From positions 4,817,501 through 4,881,500 of the forward strand of contig JAFCIZ010000001.1 in NCBI GenBank assembly GCA_017871115.1: a stretch of DNA of 64,000 bases, written 5' to 3'. Of this stretch, positions 34,280-47,245 are shown one piece after another. The position numbers were made by a program, and so were the translations under genes. Numbering within the stretch: position 1 is the first letter of the stretch; every line of letters begins with the position of its first letter. The notes beneath the pieces were generated by a model. It was given only the letters and a program-made list of their open reading frames with translations, was not told where the DNA came from and did not search any database. Origin of the DNA: Cunninghamella blakesleeana (taxonomy: Eukaryota; Mucoromycota; Mucoromycetes; Mucorales; Cunninghamellaceae).

Positions 34280-35334
34280 TTTTTAAATGTAAACAGATTG
34301 ATAGAGATTATTATAGGTAATTATATTTATTCACAAAAAGAAAGAGACATGTAATTATTTTTTAAAAAATTTAAGTTTGAAAGAGTACCTTTCTTCAAAA
34401 AGTAGGCAAAATGATTGGATCTACTATTATTTTTAAAACTCAATTATTTATTTTTCTAAAAAAGGAATATACTCGATCTTCATGGTTTAATTAGAAAATT
34501 CATTATCACATGTAAATAATAACCGTTTATATTATTGCTCTTCGTATATTTGATAGTATATTTTATTATTTAACAAAAAACGAAAGTAAGTAATAAATTA
34601 TATAAAAAGCGCGTAATAACTACACAATTACAAAATGGTTAATTGCTTATAAAATTATCGAAACAGCAAGTGACAATCAGAAGGTATTTTGCATTTTTAC
34701 ACAGTGTTACATAACTGCAAGCAAATTAATAATTATGTTCCATTATACCAAATAATATCATGTACATAAACAAAAGGCTCAATGATGATGAGAACAAATA
34801 ATACTTAACTCATATGTATATAAACGAAATGAGATTTACTAAAAAAATCATTTGTATCTGAAATTAATTGATTCATCATTTTCTTCATTGTAAAAAAAAA
34901 GAGCCGCTTTATATATTCTCATACTAAAGATATATCTAAAAGAAATTAACTTGGCATTCATTATAATATATATGTTATAAGGCAAGCTTAATTTCTAATT
35001 ATTAGTAAGAATATCTTGCTATTTCCAATGTTACATCTCAGCATTGTTACTTGATTATTTAAGTTAATAAATTATATCTTTTTTATTATAATTTTTTTTA
35101 AAAAAAAACATTATATAAAAAATATCATAAACTTAATTTATTATATAATTATTGCTATTTTGTTTTTTAAAATGAAGTTAAATAGGCATTTGGATGAGAG
35201 AGGCTCAGTTTTTTTAAAAAACGGACCTTAAAATACATTTCTCCTTTTTTTTTTTTTAAAAAAAAAAAAAACCCTTTTCTTGCCTTTCTTTTTTCGCTTT
35301 GTGATAATTAAATTGCATTTATTCTTTGATTTTG
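34280..35334. other. Divergent intergenic region
   Basis: 1055 bp between the ERG27-like and SigF/NTF2-like starts, presumably holding both promoters. It contains A/T runs and a poly(T)/poly(A) pair at 35241-35272. No RNA gene or repeat was recognised. Confidence 0.5.
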
Positions 35335-36276
35335 ATGGATTTTGATGAAATTAATGAAAATTCATGCGAGGAATCTATTGATAGTAAGTAAATATACGAC
35401 GCACCTTTTTTCATTAATAATAATAGTAACAATATTCTACTATTAATAAACTATTTTTTTATTTAGACATTGTAGCAAATATATTTTCTTACGATGATAT
35501 TAAAAGGCTTAATATGCTGGATGGATATTATTTCCATGATGCATTTTTTATATCACCAATAATTAGCATACAAGGCAATTATAATATTAAAAAGTAAGCA
35601 ACTGTAATATTAAAAATTAAATAGCTTAATATTATTGTTTCCCTGAATATAATAATTTAACTAAATATTCTTTTTTTAAAAAATAAAATAAAATAAAAAC
35701 AAAATGAATAGTGTATTTTTATTGTGGAAGGCATTAAATAAGCAAGAACCAACTGTTGACAACGTATGTTTTGATGGAGAAACTTGTGTTATCTATTTAA
35801 CTCAACACTTAAAACCAAGAATATTTCCTTGGATTAGTATTAATATACCAGTAATAGTAACATTATATTTTCGTGAAACAGACTTGGATAGTGGATTATG
35901 GAAAATATATTTACATGAAGAAACATGGACAATAGAAGGAATGATTCAATCAGTTCCTTTATTGGGATATTGGTATAATAATATAGTAAAGCATTTATCT
36001 GGTAAATTAATGGTGTACTCTGGAAAAATGCTACATTCTGCAAATGAAACAGCACTGATATTAAATACAAGGGATCAGGAAATCGAATATGAAACTAGAA
36101 AACTGGCTCAGGAAAATGCAATAATTCGCTCATTATCCACTTCGTCTTCAACAGGTACGAGTTATTTAAACGATAATGGCAAGGATGAATTATTTATTAC
36201 GCCTACATCATCATCTTCACTACTTAATACCAATAATTCACATAACGATTATAAAATTCACAATACAATTTTATAG
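35335..36276 (+). CDS. SigF-like NTF2-like domain protein
   Basis: Exons 35335-35383, 35467-35593 and 35712-36276 give 246 residues. The conserved central block LLWKALNKQEPTVDNVCFDG, then VIYLTQHLKPRIFPW and TLYFRETDLDSGLWKIYLHE with WTIEGMIQSVP, matches fungal proteins annotated SigF-like NTF2-like domain. That is a cone-shaped fold of unknown ligand. A hydrophobic segment (PLLGYWYNNIVKHLSGKLMV) follows and may touch membranes. The C-terminus is Ser/Asn-rich. No biochemical function is known. The third exon needs the acceptor at 35710-35711 rather than the nearby ATG at 35704. Confidence 0.75.
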
Positions 36277-36677
36277 TATTTTATATTTATTCCTTTATTA
36301 TTACTATTATCATACCTATTATAATAACCATTTATTTTCTCGCTTTTGCTGCAATTAGTTTGAACTATTTATAAAACTTAAGTATAATTATATATTATTA
36401 TTATATTATTTATAACAAAAATAAAATAAAAAAATACACTGTTTATTCTTTAACTATCATTTCAATATCTGTTTACAGTATGTTTTAATAATAACATAAA
36501 GTAAATATATAAGGATATTATTTCTTTATTTATTCTCACTAAAAAATGCATTCTAAAGCTTGTACATATTATGTGGTTTAAAACAAGCCAATCAAGTTGG
36601 ATTTTTCTAATTTAGATTTCCACTTTTTTTTTAACCTTTTTTTTTAACCTTTTTTTTATTTTATTTTATTTTATTTT
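36277..36677. other. Intergenic
   Basis: 401 bp of AT-rich sequence with two TTTTTTTTAACC direct repeats near 36625-36655 and a TTTTA repeat run just before the next ATG. No gene is seen. Confidence 0.5.
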
Positions 36678-37633
36678 ATGGATATTGAAAATAGGGAAAT
36701 AGGAGATCAACTTGGTAAATAAAATATTATCGGTATCTAGATCAATTTATTAATTGAAAATATTTTTATCGCTATTGTTAATATTTCTAGAAGAACTGTT
36801 TTCACAAACGTTTACGTTGTTTCGGTCAACGCCTTTAGTGAATTTTCTACAAAAGAAAAAGAAAGATATAATCCGAAGTTTACAAAAAAAGTTAGTAGAT
36901 ATACTAGATCTCAAAGCAGATAGAAATATAATGGGCCCACCTTTAATAAATACTCTAATGGAAATTCAATTTCAAAATATGCAAATTGATGATTGGGAAG
37001 CAGGTAATGGAGAAAAGTGTTTTCAAAGACGAGCTTTATTAAGATATTAAGATATAAAAAAAATTGGTTTAATTTTTTATTAATAGTGGATCCTACACAA
37101 GTTGCTCTGGAAGTTACTATTAAGTTATGGATGAAAGGACAAGAGTTGCCTAATATTCACCGTTTTATATTTTTACCAGCTACTGTAAAAAGAAAAGATC
37201 CACTTGATCCAGCTACAAGAGATTACCCTTTAATATTAGTGAATTCAAAGAATATTGACGTAGTCAACATAGTAAAAGAATGGTTACAATTATATTTTGG
37301 TTGTCATATTACACCATTATGTGTTCTTGGTAGCACTATGTCCGACTTGATAAATTGGTGGGCAGCTTCTCTTGTTCGAATGAAAGATTGTAATATGTTT
37401 ACATATACACAAAAATATATATTTATTAATATCTATTATACTTATTAATTACTGTCTTTCTTCTTTATTTGTAGTTGAAAAATACTCAGCTTTATCTGAA
37501 AAAAACTGTTTGGAACTAACATTTGAAATACTCGCTATACAAGAAATATCAACTATGACAGTCCAGATACCAATGAATCAACTAATTAAAATGCATAGAT
37601 TGTAAGCCTTAATAAACACATAAATAATTATAC

Positions 37634-37664
<31 letters not shown>

Positions 37665-38001
37665 CTATTGTTATTATAAAAATGAATTTAATGGGATTAT
37701 TTTACAATAGGATTTATGGCTCAAAAATATCAATACTGGATTTTATTTACGATTATATTTATGAAACAACAAAGATTAAAGTACGTAATTTCAGTATAAG
37801 TCGAGTAGGGACCCCAATTGCTTACATATCAAATAAAGGCCAATTGAAGGTACAGTAACATTAACATAGATAATAATAATGAAATATTAAATTAATATTA
37901 ACACCAATATGATTGTATAGTTGCTACCAAATGGATTTCCAAGATACCAACATATTGCTTTACTATCAGAACTAAATGATTTGGCCGGTACTCTTTTTTA
38001 A
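36678..38001 (+). CDS. Centromere protein L-like kinetochore subunit
   Basis: Exons 36678-36714, 36791-37003, 37087-37389, 37475-37601, 37711-37849 and 37921-38001 give 299 residues. The order of conserved blocks fits CENP-L (Iml3 in yeast): FTLFRSTPLVNF near the start, LILVNSKNIDVVNIVKEWLQLYFGCHITP, INWWAASLVRMKD, then VQIPMNQL, and a terminal HIALLSELNDLAG. CENP-L pairs with CENP-N in the inner kinetochore (CCAN). All six exons join in frame to 300 codons. The call is from motif order, since the family is weakly conserved. A (TA)n tract fills part of the fourth intron (37637-37664). Confidence 0.75.
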
Positions 38002-38311
38002 AAATAGTTTATTTATAACGTTTATTTGCTCATGTGTATATATATATTGTAACTTGATAATAAAATTATTTTTTGCATAGATTAATTTTTTTTTACTATT
38101 TTGGTTGGTCAATAATCCCCATCCGATATTTTTGTTTTCCGATTTTTTTAAAAATTTATATATATATTTTTTTTTCCTTTCTCTCATTTATTTTATTTTT
38201 TCCTTTGATATTATTACTACTATTATATTTATTTCTAATATTATTTTAGCCTTTATCATCACTTTCTTTCCATATTTTGTACATATAAAATAGTAGTTTT
38301 ATTATCAGTTC
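38002..38311. other. Intergenic
   Basis: 310 bp of T-rich sequence between the CENP-L-like gene and the next start. It includes a long pyrimidine-rich stretch (38140-38290) that could be a promoter or leader. No gene is seen. Confidence 0.5.
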
Positions 38312-39728
38312 ATGAAGGAATCTTCTCAGCCTAAGGCATTAAACATATTACGACCGAATCAAGTAATATCATCTGCAAAGAGTACAACATCTTCAACCTC
38401 TAATGTCATTCCTAATAGAAAGCCTCGTGTTACTACTTATATATCTACAAATAATGATAAACCATCACTTAATATTTATCATCCACCTCAAAAAACTTCC
38501 AGGACTAGTTATAATGAAAAACTTAAAAATAAAAAATCTTCGAGCAGTATAAATAGTAGTGTAGTATCTAACTCATCAGTACATAGTCAACACTACCCAT
38601 ATACATCTTCTACTGTCTCTTCTAATTCACATTATTTACCAAATAATAATAGCATTAATAATAATAATAATATTCAAAAAGATAGACCCACTATTGAAAT
38701 TTATAAGCCCGGTACAGCTCAGTTACAAAGATCAAATTATTCAAAACCATCTTCCATGACTAAATCATATACAGCACCTATCATTGTACCTACAACAAAC
38801 ACCTTTAATAATGGTAACAATGGCAGTAGCAATAGTAATAATAGTGGTAATGTTACTACTAATATCAGTAGTACTAATAGTAACATAAATAGTAATATTA
38901 ATATCAACAATAAAACTAATAGTAATAAAAACAATAAACATTATACAACGGCAGCCACTCAATCACATCAATCATATCGAAGTATTAATAATAGCAATTC
39001 CCAACTTTATCATATCACAACTAATAGTAATAATTATAGTAGTATATCTATTGATCATCAGATTGCTATCACTTCACCAACAAAAATATCCATTTCCCAA
39101 TCTTCTTCAACCTCTACTTTATCAAGTGAAAGTAGCCAAAAAAGCCATTTAAAACAACAGTCAATAAATAACACAGGATATAGTTCGACAGATGACGAGA
39201 ATCAAGAGGAGGATGATAACAATTCACAATTTTCGCAGTCATCTCACGAAGAGAATATATTAAATGAGGCGCGTGTTAATAGAAAGGTAAAACTTATTTC
39301 TGCATTAGAGGTGGCTTTTTTCTTGACTAATTGTTTACATATATATACATATATAGATTGCCGATTTAGAGATATCAAACCAATCTTTACTAGCTGTCAA
39401 CGCCATGTTAGAATCAACTGTAAAAAAGCAAGCATCTGAAATGGCAAAATTAAAAAAAAGGATTCAATTTGGTAAATGTGAAACTAATAGTGAAGGTTCA
39501 AACGTATTATTGGATAGTAACGAGTTGATTCAGCCGTTACCAAATTCTGATTTATCTGAAGACGAATGGGAAAATGATAAATCGTTTCAAAGATTGTGTA
39601 GAATGACAGATAGTTTAATCGAACAAGCACAGTTAGCCATTAATTTTGAATATAAAGGTGCAGGTCGTGTTATCTCAGTGTATAGTAATGACGATGGCAA
39701 TTATACTGCAGATGATAACCATGAATAA
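38312..39728 (+). CDS. Low-complexity protein with repeated short motif and C-terminal coiled coil
   Basis: Exons 38312-39286 and 39357-39728 give 448 residues. The first 320 residues are dominated by Ser, Asn, Thr and Gln and look disordered. Three related short motifs occur at residues 7-15 (PKALNILRP), 50-58 (KPSLNIYHP) and 125-133 (RPTIEIYKP). An acidic stretch (DDENQEEDDN) follows. A predicted coiled coil starts in exon 2 (IADLEISNQSLLAVNAMLE to KLKKRI), then a region with WENDKSFQRLCRMTDSLIEQAQLA. No family was recognised. The short motifs look like docking peptides. Confidence 0.75.
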
Positions 39729-39739
39729 TAGTATGCAAT

Positions 39740-39773
<34 letters not shown>

Positions 39774-39985
39774 TCTTATTAATTATTTTTACTCACATAC
39801 ATTCTCTCAATATACCATTTTTTATTTTCAATATATTACTTATTTTCTTTTAAATTCGAATTTTTTCGTAATGTATATTTATTTTAATATACCAAATATT
39901 CTGCTTTTTTAAAATAATATCAATAAAATAAAAAACATATCTAATAAATAAATAAATAGTGTTTAATGTAATATTATATAATCAA

Positions 39986-41355
39986 TTAATTTGTAGGAGG
40001 AGGAGGTTGATCAAAAATTGATTTTATAGATTTTGTATATGTTGATTGTTGTTGACTTGAAGTAGATGGCTCAGTAGTTAATAAAGTTGATACAGAATGC
40101 TCTGAATGATTATTCGTTTCTGTAATATCTGCATAGCTTTGTAATTGTCGTCCTTGATTTATATCAGGGGAAATATTGGGTGCTGGGTGTGTTTTTTTGT
40201 TTGTACTACGCTTCATTCTAATGCCATTAATTATAATAATTATACAAGTTAATATATAAATCGCTAAATTTGAATGTAATTATATATAAACGTAATATAT
40301 GATGTGAGTTACCTTTTTCTCATTTGACGATATTCTAATTCCTTTTCATCATCTGAAAATTCCATCTCCTATATAAAAGTTGGTTTTATCAGTATTCAAA
40401 ATTATGAAATACCGTTTATATAACTATATTTATATATTATTTAAATAAGCTTACATTTTCGTCAATTTCTTCATCGTACTCATTGCTTGCATCAGATCCT
40501 TTTATCAATTTTAATACTTCCACCTGTACAGTTTGTGATTTGGCATAAGATGGAACCCAAAAAACTTTTGTACCAATTGGCGCATTTGGCATTTCAGCCT
40601 TCGTATTGAATCTAACACTATAGAAAGGTCTTGCAATTGGCCCAAATGTTTCAAAGATTTCACCGAGCATACTTCGATCTTCAAAGCATAACAAAGACTC
40701 CATATTTAATACATTTTTGGGGTCAATATAGCTTTGTATAATTATTGCTTTATCAATCACATTTAATACATCTCCAATATATTCGATGCTAATATCAGGT
40801 GTAATATTATATTCTGGTATTTCAATCCTTGGGATATCTAACATTTCATGCTTAGTTTTTGCTGGTGTTGATGCAAAACCATCATCTTCATCTTCGGCTA
40901 CATTACTAAAATTAAATTAAAAGAAAATAAAATAAAAATATAAGTTATGAATATAATTAAGGTATACGTATAATATACTAACTAGCTGTTTTTGTCATTT
41001 TCCGCATTGGTCAAAGAATCGTCGTCAGAGGACAGTTCCAAGTCACTACTTTCATAGCCATCTTGATCATCCATTTTGTTTTCAATTGCAGTATCCAATA
41101 AATCTTTTACAGAATCTTTTGTTTCCTAAATAATATTGTGGGTTACTGTTTGATCAAAATATTCATAGAATTTAATTTCTCTTGTATATTATTACTACTA
41201 TTTAAACTACTAGTTACCAGTTTATTATTATCACTTTTTGAAATTTCTGATTCTATATCATTACTAGCACCGGAGAATCCAATCGCTGTTGTTTCTATAT
41301 TGTCATTTATAGCAGAGTCAATTTCGTCCTTATTGATAATTGATTTTGGATCCAT
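39986..41355 (-). CDS. NAF1: H/ACA ribonucleoprotein assembly factor NAF1
   Basis: Exons 41355-41218, 41125-40983, 40905-40455, 40368-40313 and 40217-39986 give 339 residues. The Gar1-like core is clear: IEYIGDVLNVIDKAIIIQS, then SLLCFEDRSMLGEIFETFGP, PFYSVRF, and GTKVFWVPSYAKSQTVQVE. The Naf1-specific KGSDASNEYDEE and EFSDDEKE motifs follow, then a Pro/Ser-rich tail. The N-terminus is acidic. NAF1 loads onto Cbf5/dyskerin and brings box H/ACA RNAs to nascent RNPs before Gar1 replaces it. The first donor must be at 41217 (GTAACT); the next one downstream breaks the frame. Confidence 0.9.
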
Positions 41356-43243
41356 TTTATCGATTACAACAAAAAAATAAAAAAAGTTTAAAATTAAAAA
41401 GGAAATAAAATTTTTTTTTTTTTTTTTGACTTATTAAAAAGGAAATAAAATAATTTTTTTCCAAGAAATTTGTGTCTTAGTTATGTCGGAGTTCCGAATA
41501 CAGAAAATAATCTAGAAGGCTTCAATAATTAGTGTCCAATATATAACTACAAATTGTAATCATATCAATGGGTTTAATGGCTAAATTGATTTATGATAAA
41601 TAATTTAAAAATTTCTTTATGAGACATAGGTTGTCAGTTATTATTGTTTCATTTCATTTCATTTCATTTTTTTTAATTAATTATTAAAAATAATGGCAGA
41701 AAATCGATGCTTTCATCATATTGTTTCATGGAATGTGATGATAAAATAACAATTCATACACGATACACTAATCCTGAACTCTATATAAAGTATTCAATAT
41801 ATTATTTGATGTATTTGATTTAATAGTTGTATGGTTGATTGATTGATCCTATTTTGAAGTTGTTATTACTAATATAAATAATTCTCTGTTAAATTTCTTT
41901 TTAAATTATTCGCCTAAGCCATCAATCTTTATTTATCATTTTCTGCCAAGTTGTAAAAGTAACTATTATCACTATCATCGTTTTTATTTTTAAAAGAGTA
42001 TATAGACAAATAAATAAAAGATATATCAATAAATCAAACATATAAGTATATTAAAACGCGCAAAATAATATTATTTTCATAATATTGTATTACCTTTTTA
42101 CTTGAAACTATTTCGATACAAAGCACTGTTTATACGTTCATCAACTATGGCCCTAAGTATTTACTATAATAAACACTCTTAACTATATTACATACATATT
42201 TATATAATAATATACGGGTGAAATTATAATATAATATTGTAATTTTCTTCATTTTCTCTTTTGTGTTTTAAACAAAATCTACCTTGAATTTTACCTACAC
42301 TACATTATTTAAATGACTATAGTTTTAAACAAATACTTTTTTATAACATTTTATGGAAAGATAAGTATATTAAAAGTGCCTAAAAAATAGAGATAAAAAT
42401 AAATTGACAAGTTTATATTATTGACTTCAGTAATAAATAGGAAGAAAAGTGATTAGAAACATGCTTTGACTTTATACTTAAAAAATACAACTCCGATTTT
42501 TTTAAAATCAGGCTACGACCTGAAAGTTTGTTGCAGAATTAATTTGAAATAGGTTTTCCAGAAAAAATGGTTTTCCGGTGAGCATTAAAATCTTATTTTA
42601 TGCTCTTAAAACTATTTGTTATTTAACTTTATTTATTTTTATATGAAGGGGATATAGATCTAAAATAAAGAGATGTAAAAAAAATGGATATTTATTAAGT
42701 ATTGATTTCAATAATATTTTTATTATTTCCTATTTTAGAAAAAGAAAGGGTAAAGCTGATTAAACTTTTTTTGGGGAGCTGGGTAGAAAAAAAATCGTGC
42801 CTAGAATTCACACGCCCTAGTAGGCCCAAATAGTCCCACATACACACACACCTATACACACTCATGCCCTATGAACTTATAATACAACTATCCCATTTGC
42901 GTCCAGGTACATTGCATTGTAAAATGTTTATATAATATTTAACATGTAATTAAAAAAATAAGTAAAACATCTTTTATATTTTAGTCGCAAAAATCAAGGC
43001 TTTTTTAAAAAAAACTAGAAGGATGCGTCTTTAGTAAATCCTTAGGAATAATGATAAAATAAAATACATTTGTAAATAAAAGTAATATTTACATTTCTAT
43101 CAAAAAATTAAAATATTTATTTAATTATTAGTTTTGTATCAATAGTAATAATAGTAAAAAAAGAAACTATTTGCTGATATTACTAATATTATAATTTATG
43201 AATTTACACAATAATATACAAATAATAATTAAGACTATTTTTT
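41356..43243. other. Long gene-free region
   Basis: About 1.9 kb without a recognised gene. It has a poly(T) run (41411-41427), a (TTTCA)4 tandem repeat near 41645-41665, and a short patch of higher GC at 42780-42910 with a CACACA run. No ORF over 60 codons has a recognisable product. It may hold the NAF1 promoter and the 3' end of the MBOAT gene. Confidence 0.5.
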
Positions 43244-45023
43244 TTAATTAGTTTTTTTAATTATTTTAGGATCAACTTCTGGTGGTTGTGCGCCAGTCAG
43301 ATCAGTTACGTCCATATCGATCGCCTTTGGGGTAGATGGAGGGGTTACTATTTTAGATTTATACCCAAATTGTTGGGCACGTTTCTTTTGTAGTTTTAAT
43401 AAGCTACTATAGGCCAATTTTAATAAAATGAATACTAGTAATCCAAGTACATAATGGATAAAATAAATGTTTTTCCATACAAGTAATATAGGATGTAAAT
43501 AAAGTCCAATAAAAGATATTGACATAGTATTAACAATAAAAGCTGTAGAAATCACACCTAAAACATCATAAACGGATTTTCTTAACATTATTGATTGGTT
43601 TTTATCGTCTAACATAAATGGTCGAATCAATCTCCGTGACATTCTACCAACGTTTTGAAATAATGCCAACGATAAAAACATGACTAATATAAAAATATAC
43701 AAGTGTTATTTTACATCCTATTCCCTATATCTTATAATACATAATTATAATTAACAACTTACTATAATAACCGGGATAAAAACCATGCCAGAATGCAGAA
43801 ACTGCATAAGTAGTTAATGTACTCTTTAATCCGGCTTTTTTATTTGGAGGAGTAACACGTAGGTAAACGTAATTTTTCAACCATTTATTAGCACTCATAT
43901 TCCAGTTATCACTATACTCTTTAAGGGACTGTGCTAATTCAATATGGACAGCATTAATATTTGTTACTCTATCCCAAAGAGGTTTTCCTTTTTGATCATA
44001 CCCATTAAACCCAAAACCACAGAGTACACATGCACCTTCTGATAAAAACCATACTGTATAATATTTACATCTTGTAACAAATGCAACTATTTGGATAAAG
44101 AGTAATCTGTACATATACATATATATTGTTAAAACTACACTATTCAAATATCTCAATATAGTTATGATTGCTATTATTTTAAAATACATTACTTTTTTAA
44201 AAAAGAGTGAGCTTGCCATTCAGGTTTTAGCATAGAGGAAAAATTATATTTTGAAGAGCAAGATAGTAATATAGTAATAGAGATTAAACTTTTAGCAATG
44301 ATTGTTAAAGTAGGTATAAGAGAAGATGGTCGTTTTTGCTTATCCTTTTGACTTTCGTGTACAAAACGAAGGTAGTCCATAAATTCACAAGCAGGACCGA
44401 CTAAATATCCCCCAAAGAACAGCATCCAACCACTGAACTCCAACACACTTGGGTACTGACTGATTTTCATTTGATTATTATAATCAGTTAATGATGTCTT
44501 TTTATCATTTCTTCCATCCCATATATTAAATCCATACATTGTCAACTTAATAGTCGCAATCATCATCATGCCGGAATAATCAAGTGTTGTGTCACCTGAG
44601 TTACCTTTTAATTGGCGATCAATGTGACTAATAAAAAAAAGAATGCAATGGTGAATGGATTTAAAAAAAATCGAAGTAAATAGATAGCAAATAATACACA
44701 ACTTACCAAATGGACATAGAAATCATTACAAAAATAAAATTAATCCATGGCCCTCGGTAGCTATGATCGTATTTCATCCAAATATAAGAGAATAAACTTG
44801 TTAGAGATATATGAAGAAAACCAATATATAATTTAAGCACTATTAAAGTTGTAAATAGAGCAATAGTAATGGAATATAAGTGTTTAACTGTAGGCTTTTC
44901 CAAGTTTCGATAAAACATAGCAAAAAAATAAGAGGATAAGATAGAAACCACCAGTTTTAATTGATCACCTGTTACTACACCTCCGCTCAGTAAATATGCT
45001 CCTTTATCGAATAAAGCATCCAT
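43244..45023 (-). CDS. ALE1: MBOAT lysophospholipid acyltransferase
   Basis: Exons 45023-44707, 44627-44193, 44106-43763 and 43683-43244 give 511 residues. This is a multipass membrane protein of the MBOAT family. Motifs include FGGYLVGPACEFMDY, NWNMSANKWLKNYVYLR with the conserved Asn, and SAFWHGFYPGYY with the active-site His. Together they match yeast Ale1/Lpt1 and the LPCAT3 group. It reacylates lysophospholipids with acyl-CoA in the ER (Lands cycle). Its C-terminus is cytosolic and basic and then Pro-rich (TPPSTPKA). The start chosen is the ATG followed by the amphipathic LLSGG segment; upstream sequence is T-rich leader. Confidence 0.88.
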
Positions 45024-45639
45024 ATTTAATTGACTCTGTGATATTAATGGTAATAATAAACCAGTTAATAATATGGGTATTGTCAAAAAAAAAAGAGAAG
45101 AAAAGAAAAGAAAAGAAAAGGAAAGGAAATAAAAAAATGATACGAAGGATGAAAAATTTGGATATATATTTATATATATATATATATAAAAAGAGCAAAA
45201 GTTGGGGGTTTTGGGGGAGAGCATGAAAATTATTAAATAACCGAAATCTAATCAACGATGGGTGAAAATTATAACTAGCACCATAATTAATAACAGTAAT
45301 AATAATAAAAATACTTTATTAAAAATCTTTAATATGTCCTATATATATTTAATTTAGAGTAGAATGATATTTGCAAAACTAATACTATAACTGTTTTGAT
45401 AAAACGGTATATGCTCTTCTACTCACTGAATGAAAATTTAAAAAAAATTATATTAGTTTTCAACCTCCGTTTTTTTTTTTTTTTTTTTTTTTTTCACTCT
45501 TTTGTCTATTCTAACATGTTTCTTTGACTAGAGCCAAATCACAAGAATGAGAATTCATAGCTAATGGATCGGAAATGGCTTAGCATAAAAAAGATAATAA
45601 GCAAGCTTTAATATATTTAGGATACTCTTTATATGCTAA
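45024..45639. other. Intergenic with GAAAA tandem repeat and poly(T)
   Basis: 616 bp upstream of the MBOAT gene. It contains a (GAAAA)n-like tract at 45095-45125, a (TA)n tract at 45165-45188 and a 27-nt T run at 45470-45495. No gene is seen. Confidence 0.5.
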
Positions 45640-47130
45640 CCGATTATAATTAGATTTTTTTCCTGATATTATTTATTTTAAAATCATGAAACACACAATT
45701 TTTAAAACAATCGCTATCTATAGTTGGACGATCTCTGGTGGTGAATTCTTTGATATTATCTAGACTATGGTATATTTTAAGGGTGCTACCGATAAAACAT
45801 AAGTGATTGAAAAAGACTAAAATAACTTTCAATAGCCTAGTTGTCTCATTCACTCCTAAACCAATGGACACGGTAATATTTATGCAAAAATGTAATAATG
45901 GCCCTGGAGTAATAAACATTTATGAACAAGATTTGGTGTTAAAATATATTTTTCTACAAAATTGTTTATTAATTTAAATGGTAATTTTATAGGATCCTTC
46001 ATAGAACTATTTATAAAACTATACATAAATAATTTTTCTATTGTTTCCTTCATAATGTCTCTAAATTCTTATTGGCAAGTATGCAAAAAAGCAGCCTCAT
46101 CTACAAAAAATTATAAAACTGCTACGAAAGTTATCTACACTAGAATTCTCTGAATATTGACCTACTGGTATAACAAATATATACCAATAAAGTAATCAAT
46201 GTATTATATTACTTACTACCTAAGCCTCTTATTAAAAACCTATGAGTGAATCTTACATTAGAAAATGCACAACATTACCAAATAGATACAAATGATATTC
46301 TGTTGAAAAAAAATCCCAATAAAGTATTAGTATGATGGATATTGATGAAATAATAAAATCATTCAAAAGCAAACAAATAGAATGAAATCCAAGAATACAA
46401 AAGTAATTTACTCAAACAGGAAGACCTCTCAATAATAGTATAGCTGACTACCAACGGTTGAATGACTGGACTAATAAAATATAACAAATAATCTTATACA
46501 ATAAGAACAGCCTCGTCAGAGAATATTATATTTCACTGGTTGGACCATAGAATAAAAAATATATTTTGACTAAAATACCTTATGCTCATCATGTAAGTAT
46601 TCGCATGTATGAGAAATATTAGAAAATATTTTGGTCAAGTAATTTCAGACCAAAAATAAAAGAAATATGGTAGCGTATTATCATGAACAGAATACTTTAT
46701 TGAAATAAACTTCCTTCATGGAACATAAATAAATACAACACAGATATATATCAAGTGTGTAAACATCAAGAAGACCAATATCATTTCATGATATCTTGTC
46801 CCAGCAGATTATCTTTCTGATTTCAAGCCTTAGTCTTGAGAGATATAGATAAAACAGTTGATTGAACAACATTATGGCGATATATTAATATACTGGAGTA
46901 ACCAAATTCCAAGTGCAAAAAAAAGTGATGGAAGAACCTTATAACAATTGTTTATATTATTAAAATAATTTGGTTGTATTACTGATTGAGTAATATGGAC
47001 AAAGAAAATTGGTCATTGTATAACCGTCTACAACTTTTTCAACACAAAATAAAAATTAAAATTGAAAAAGAAAAAGCAAAAGCAGAAGAGAAAAATAAAA
47101 ATAAAATAAATGCTTTATTTTTTGCTAGTC
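45640..47130 (+). pseudogene. Old LINE relic 2 (ORF2 C-terminal half and tail)
   Basis: The plus strand encodes a decayed ORF2 end: IIMNRILY, then KLPSWNINKYNTDIYQVCKHQEDQYHFMISCPSRL, TLWRYINILE, LQLFQHKIKIKIEKEKAKAEEK. It is homologous to the relic at 21120-21890 (minus). The C-x-K-H-Q-E-D-QYHFMISC block is a zf-RVT-type end. At least six in-frame TGA/TAG codons interrupt it, nearly all at expected Trp positions (for example near 46666, 46703 and 46866). The part 45640-46640 is too decayed to translate continuously but shows similar Trp-to-stop gaps. Confidence 0.7.
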
Positions 47131-47245
47131 ATCCATAATTTTTTAATGCGGAGATTATATTCATCTTAATAAATAATCTTATCGTTTTAATACAAAAAAA
47201 AATTGGTCTATTATTATTTTTTAAAAAAAAATACGAAATAATATA

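Noticed and set aside
35704..35711. ATG at 35704 as the start of the SigF/NTF2-like protein
   Set aside because: The acceptor at 35710-35711 joins two upstream exons in frame that supply the missing N-terminal part of the domain.
38737..38962. Leu/Ile-rich frames on the minus strand
   Set aside because: They are the antisense of an Asn/Ser repeat region in the 38312 gene.
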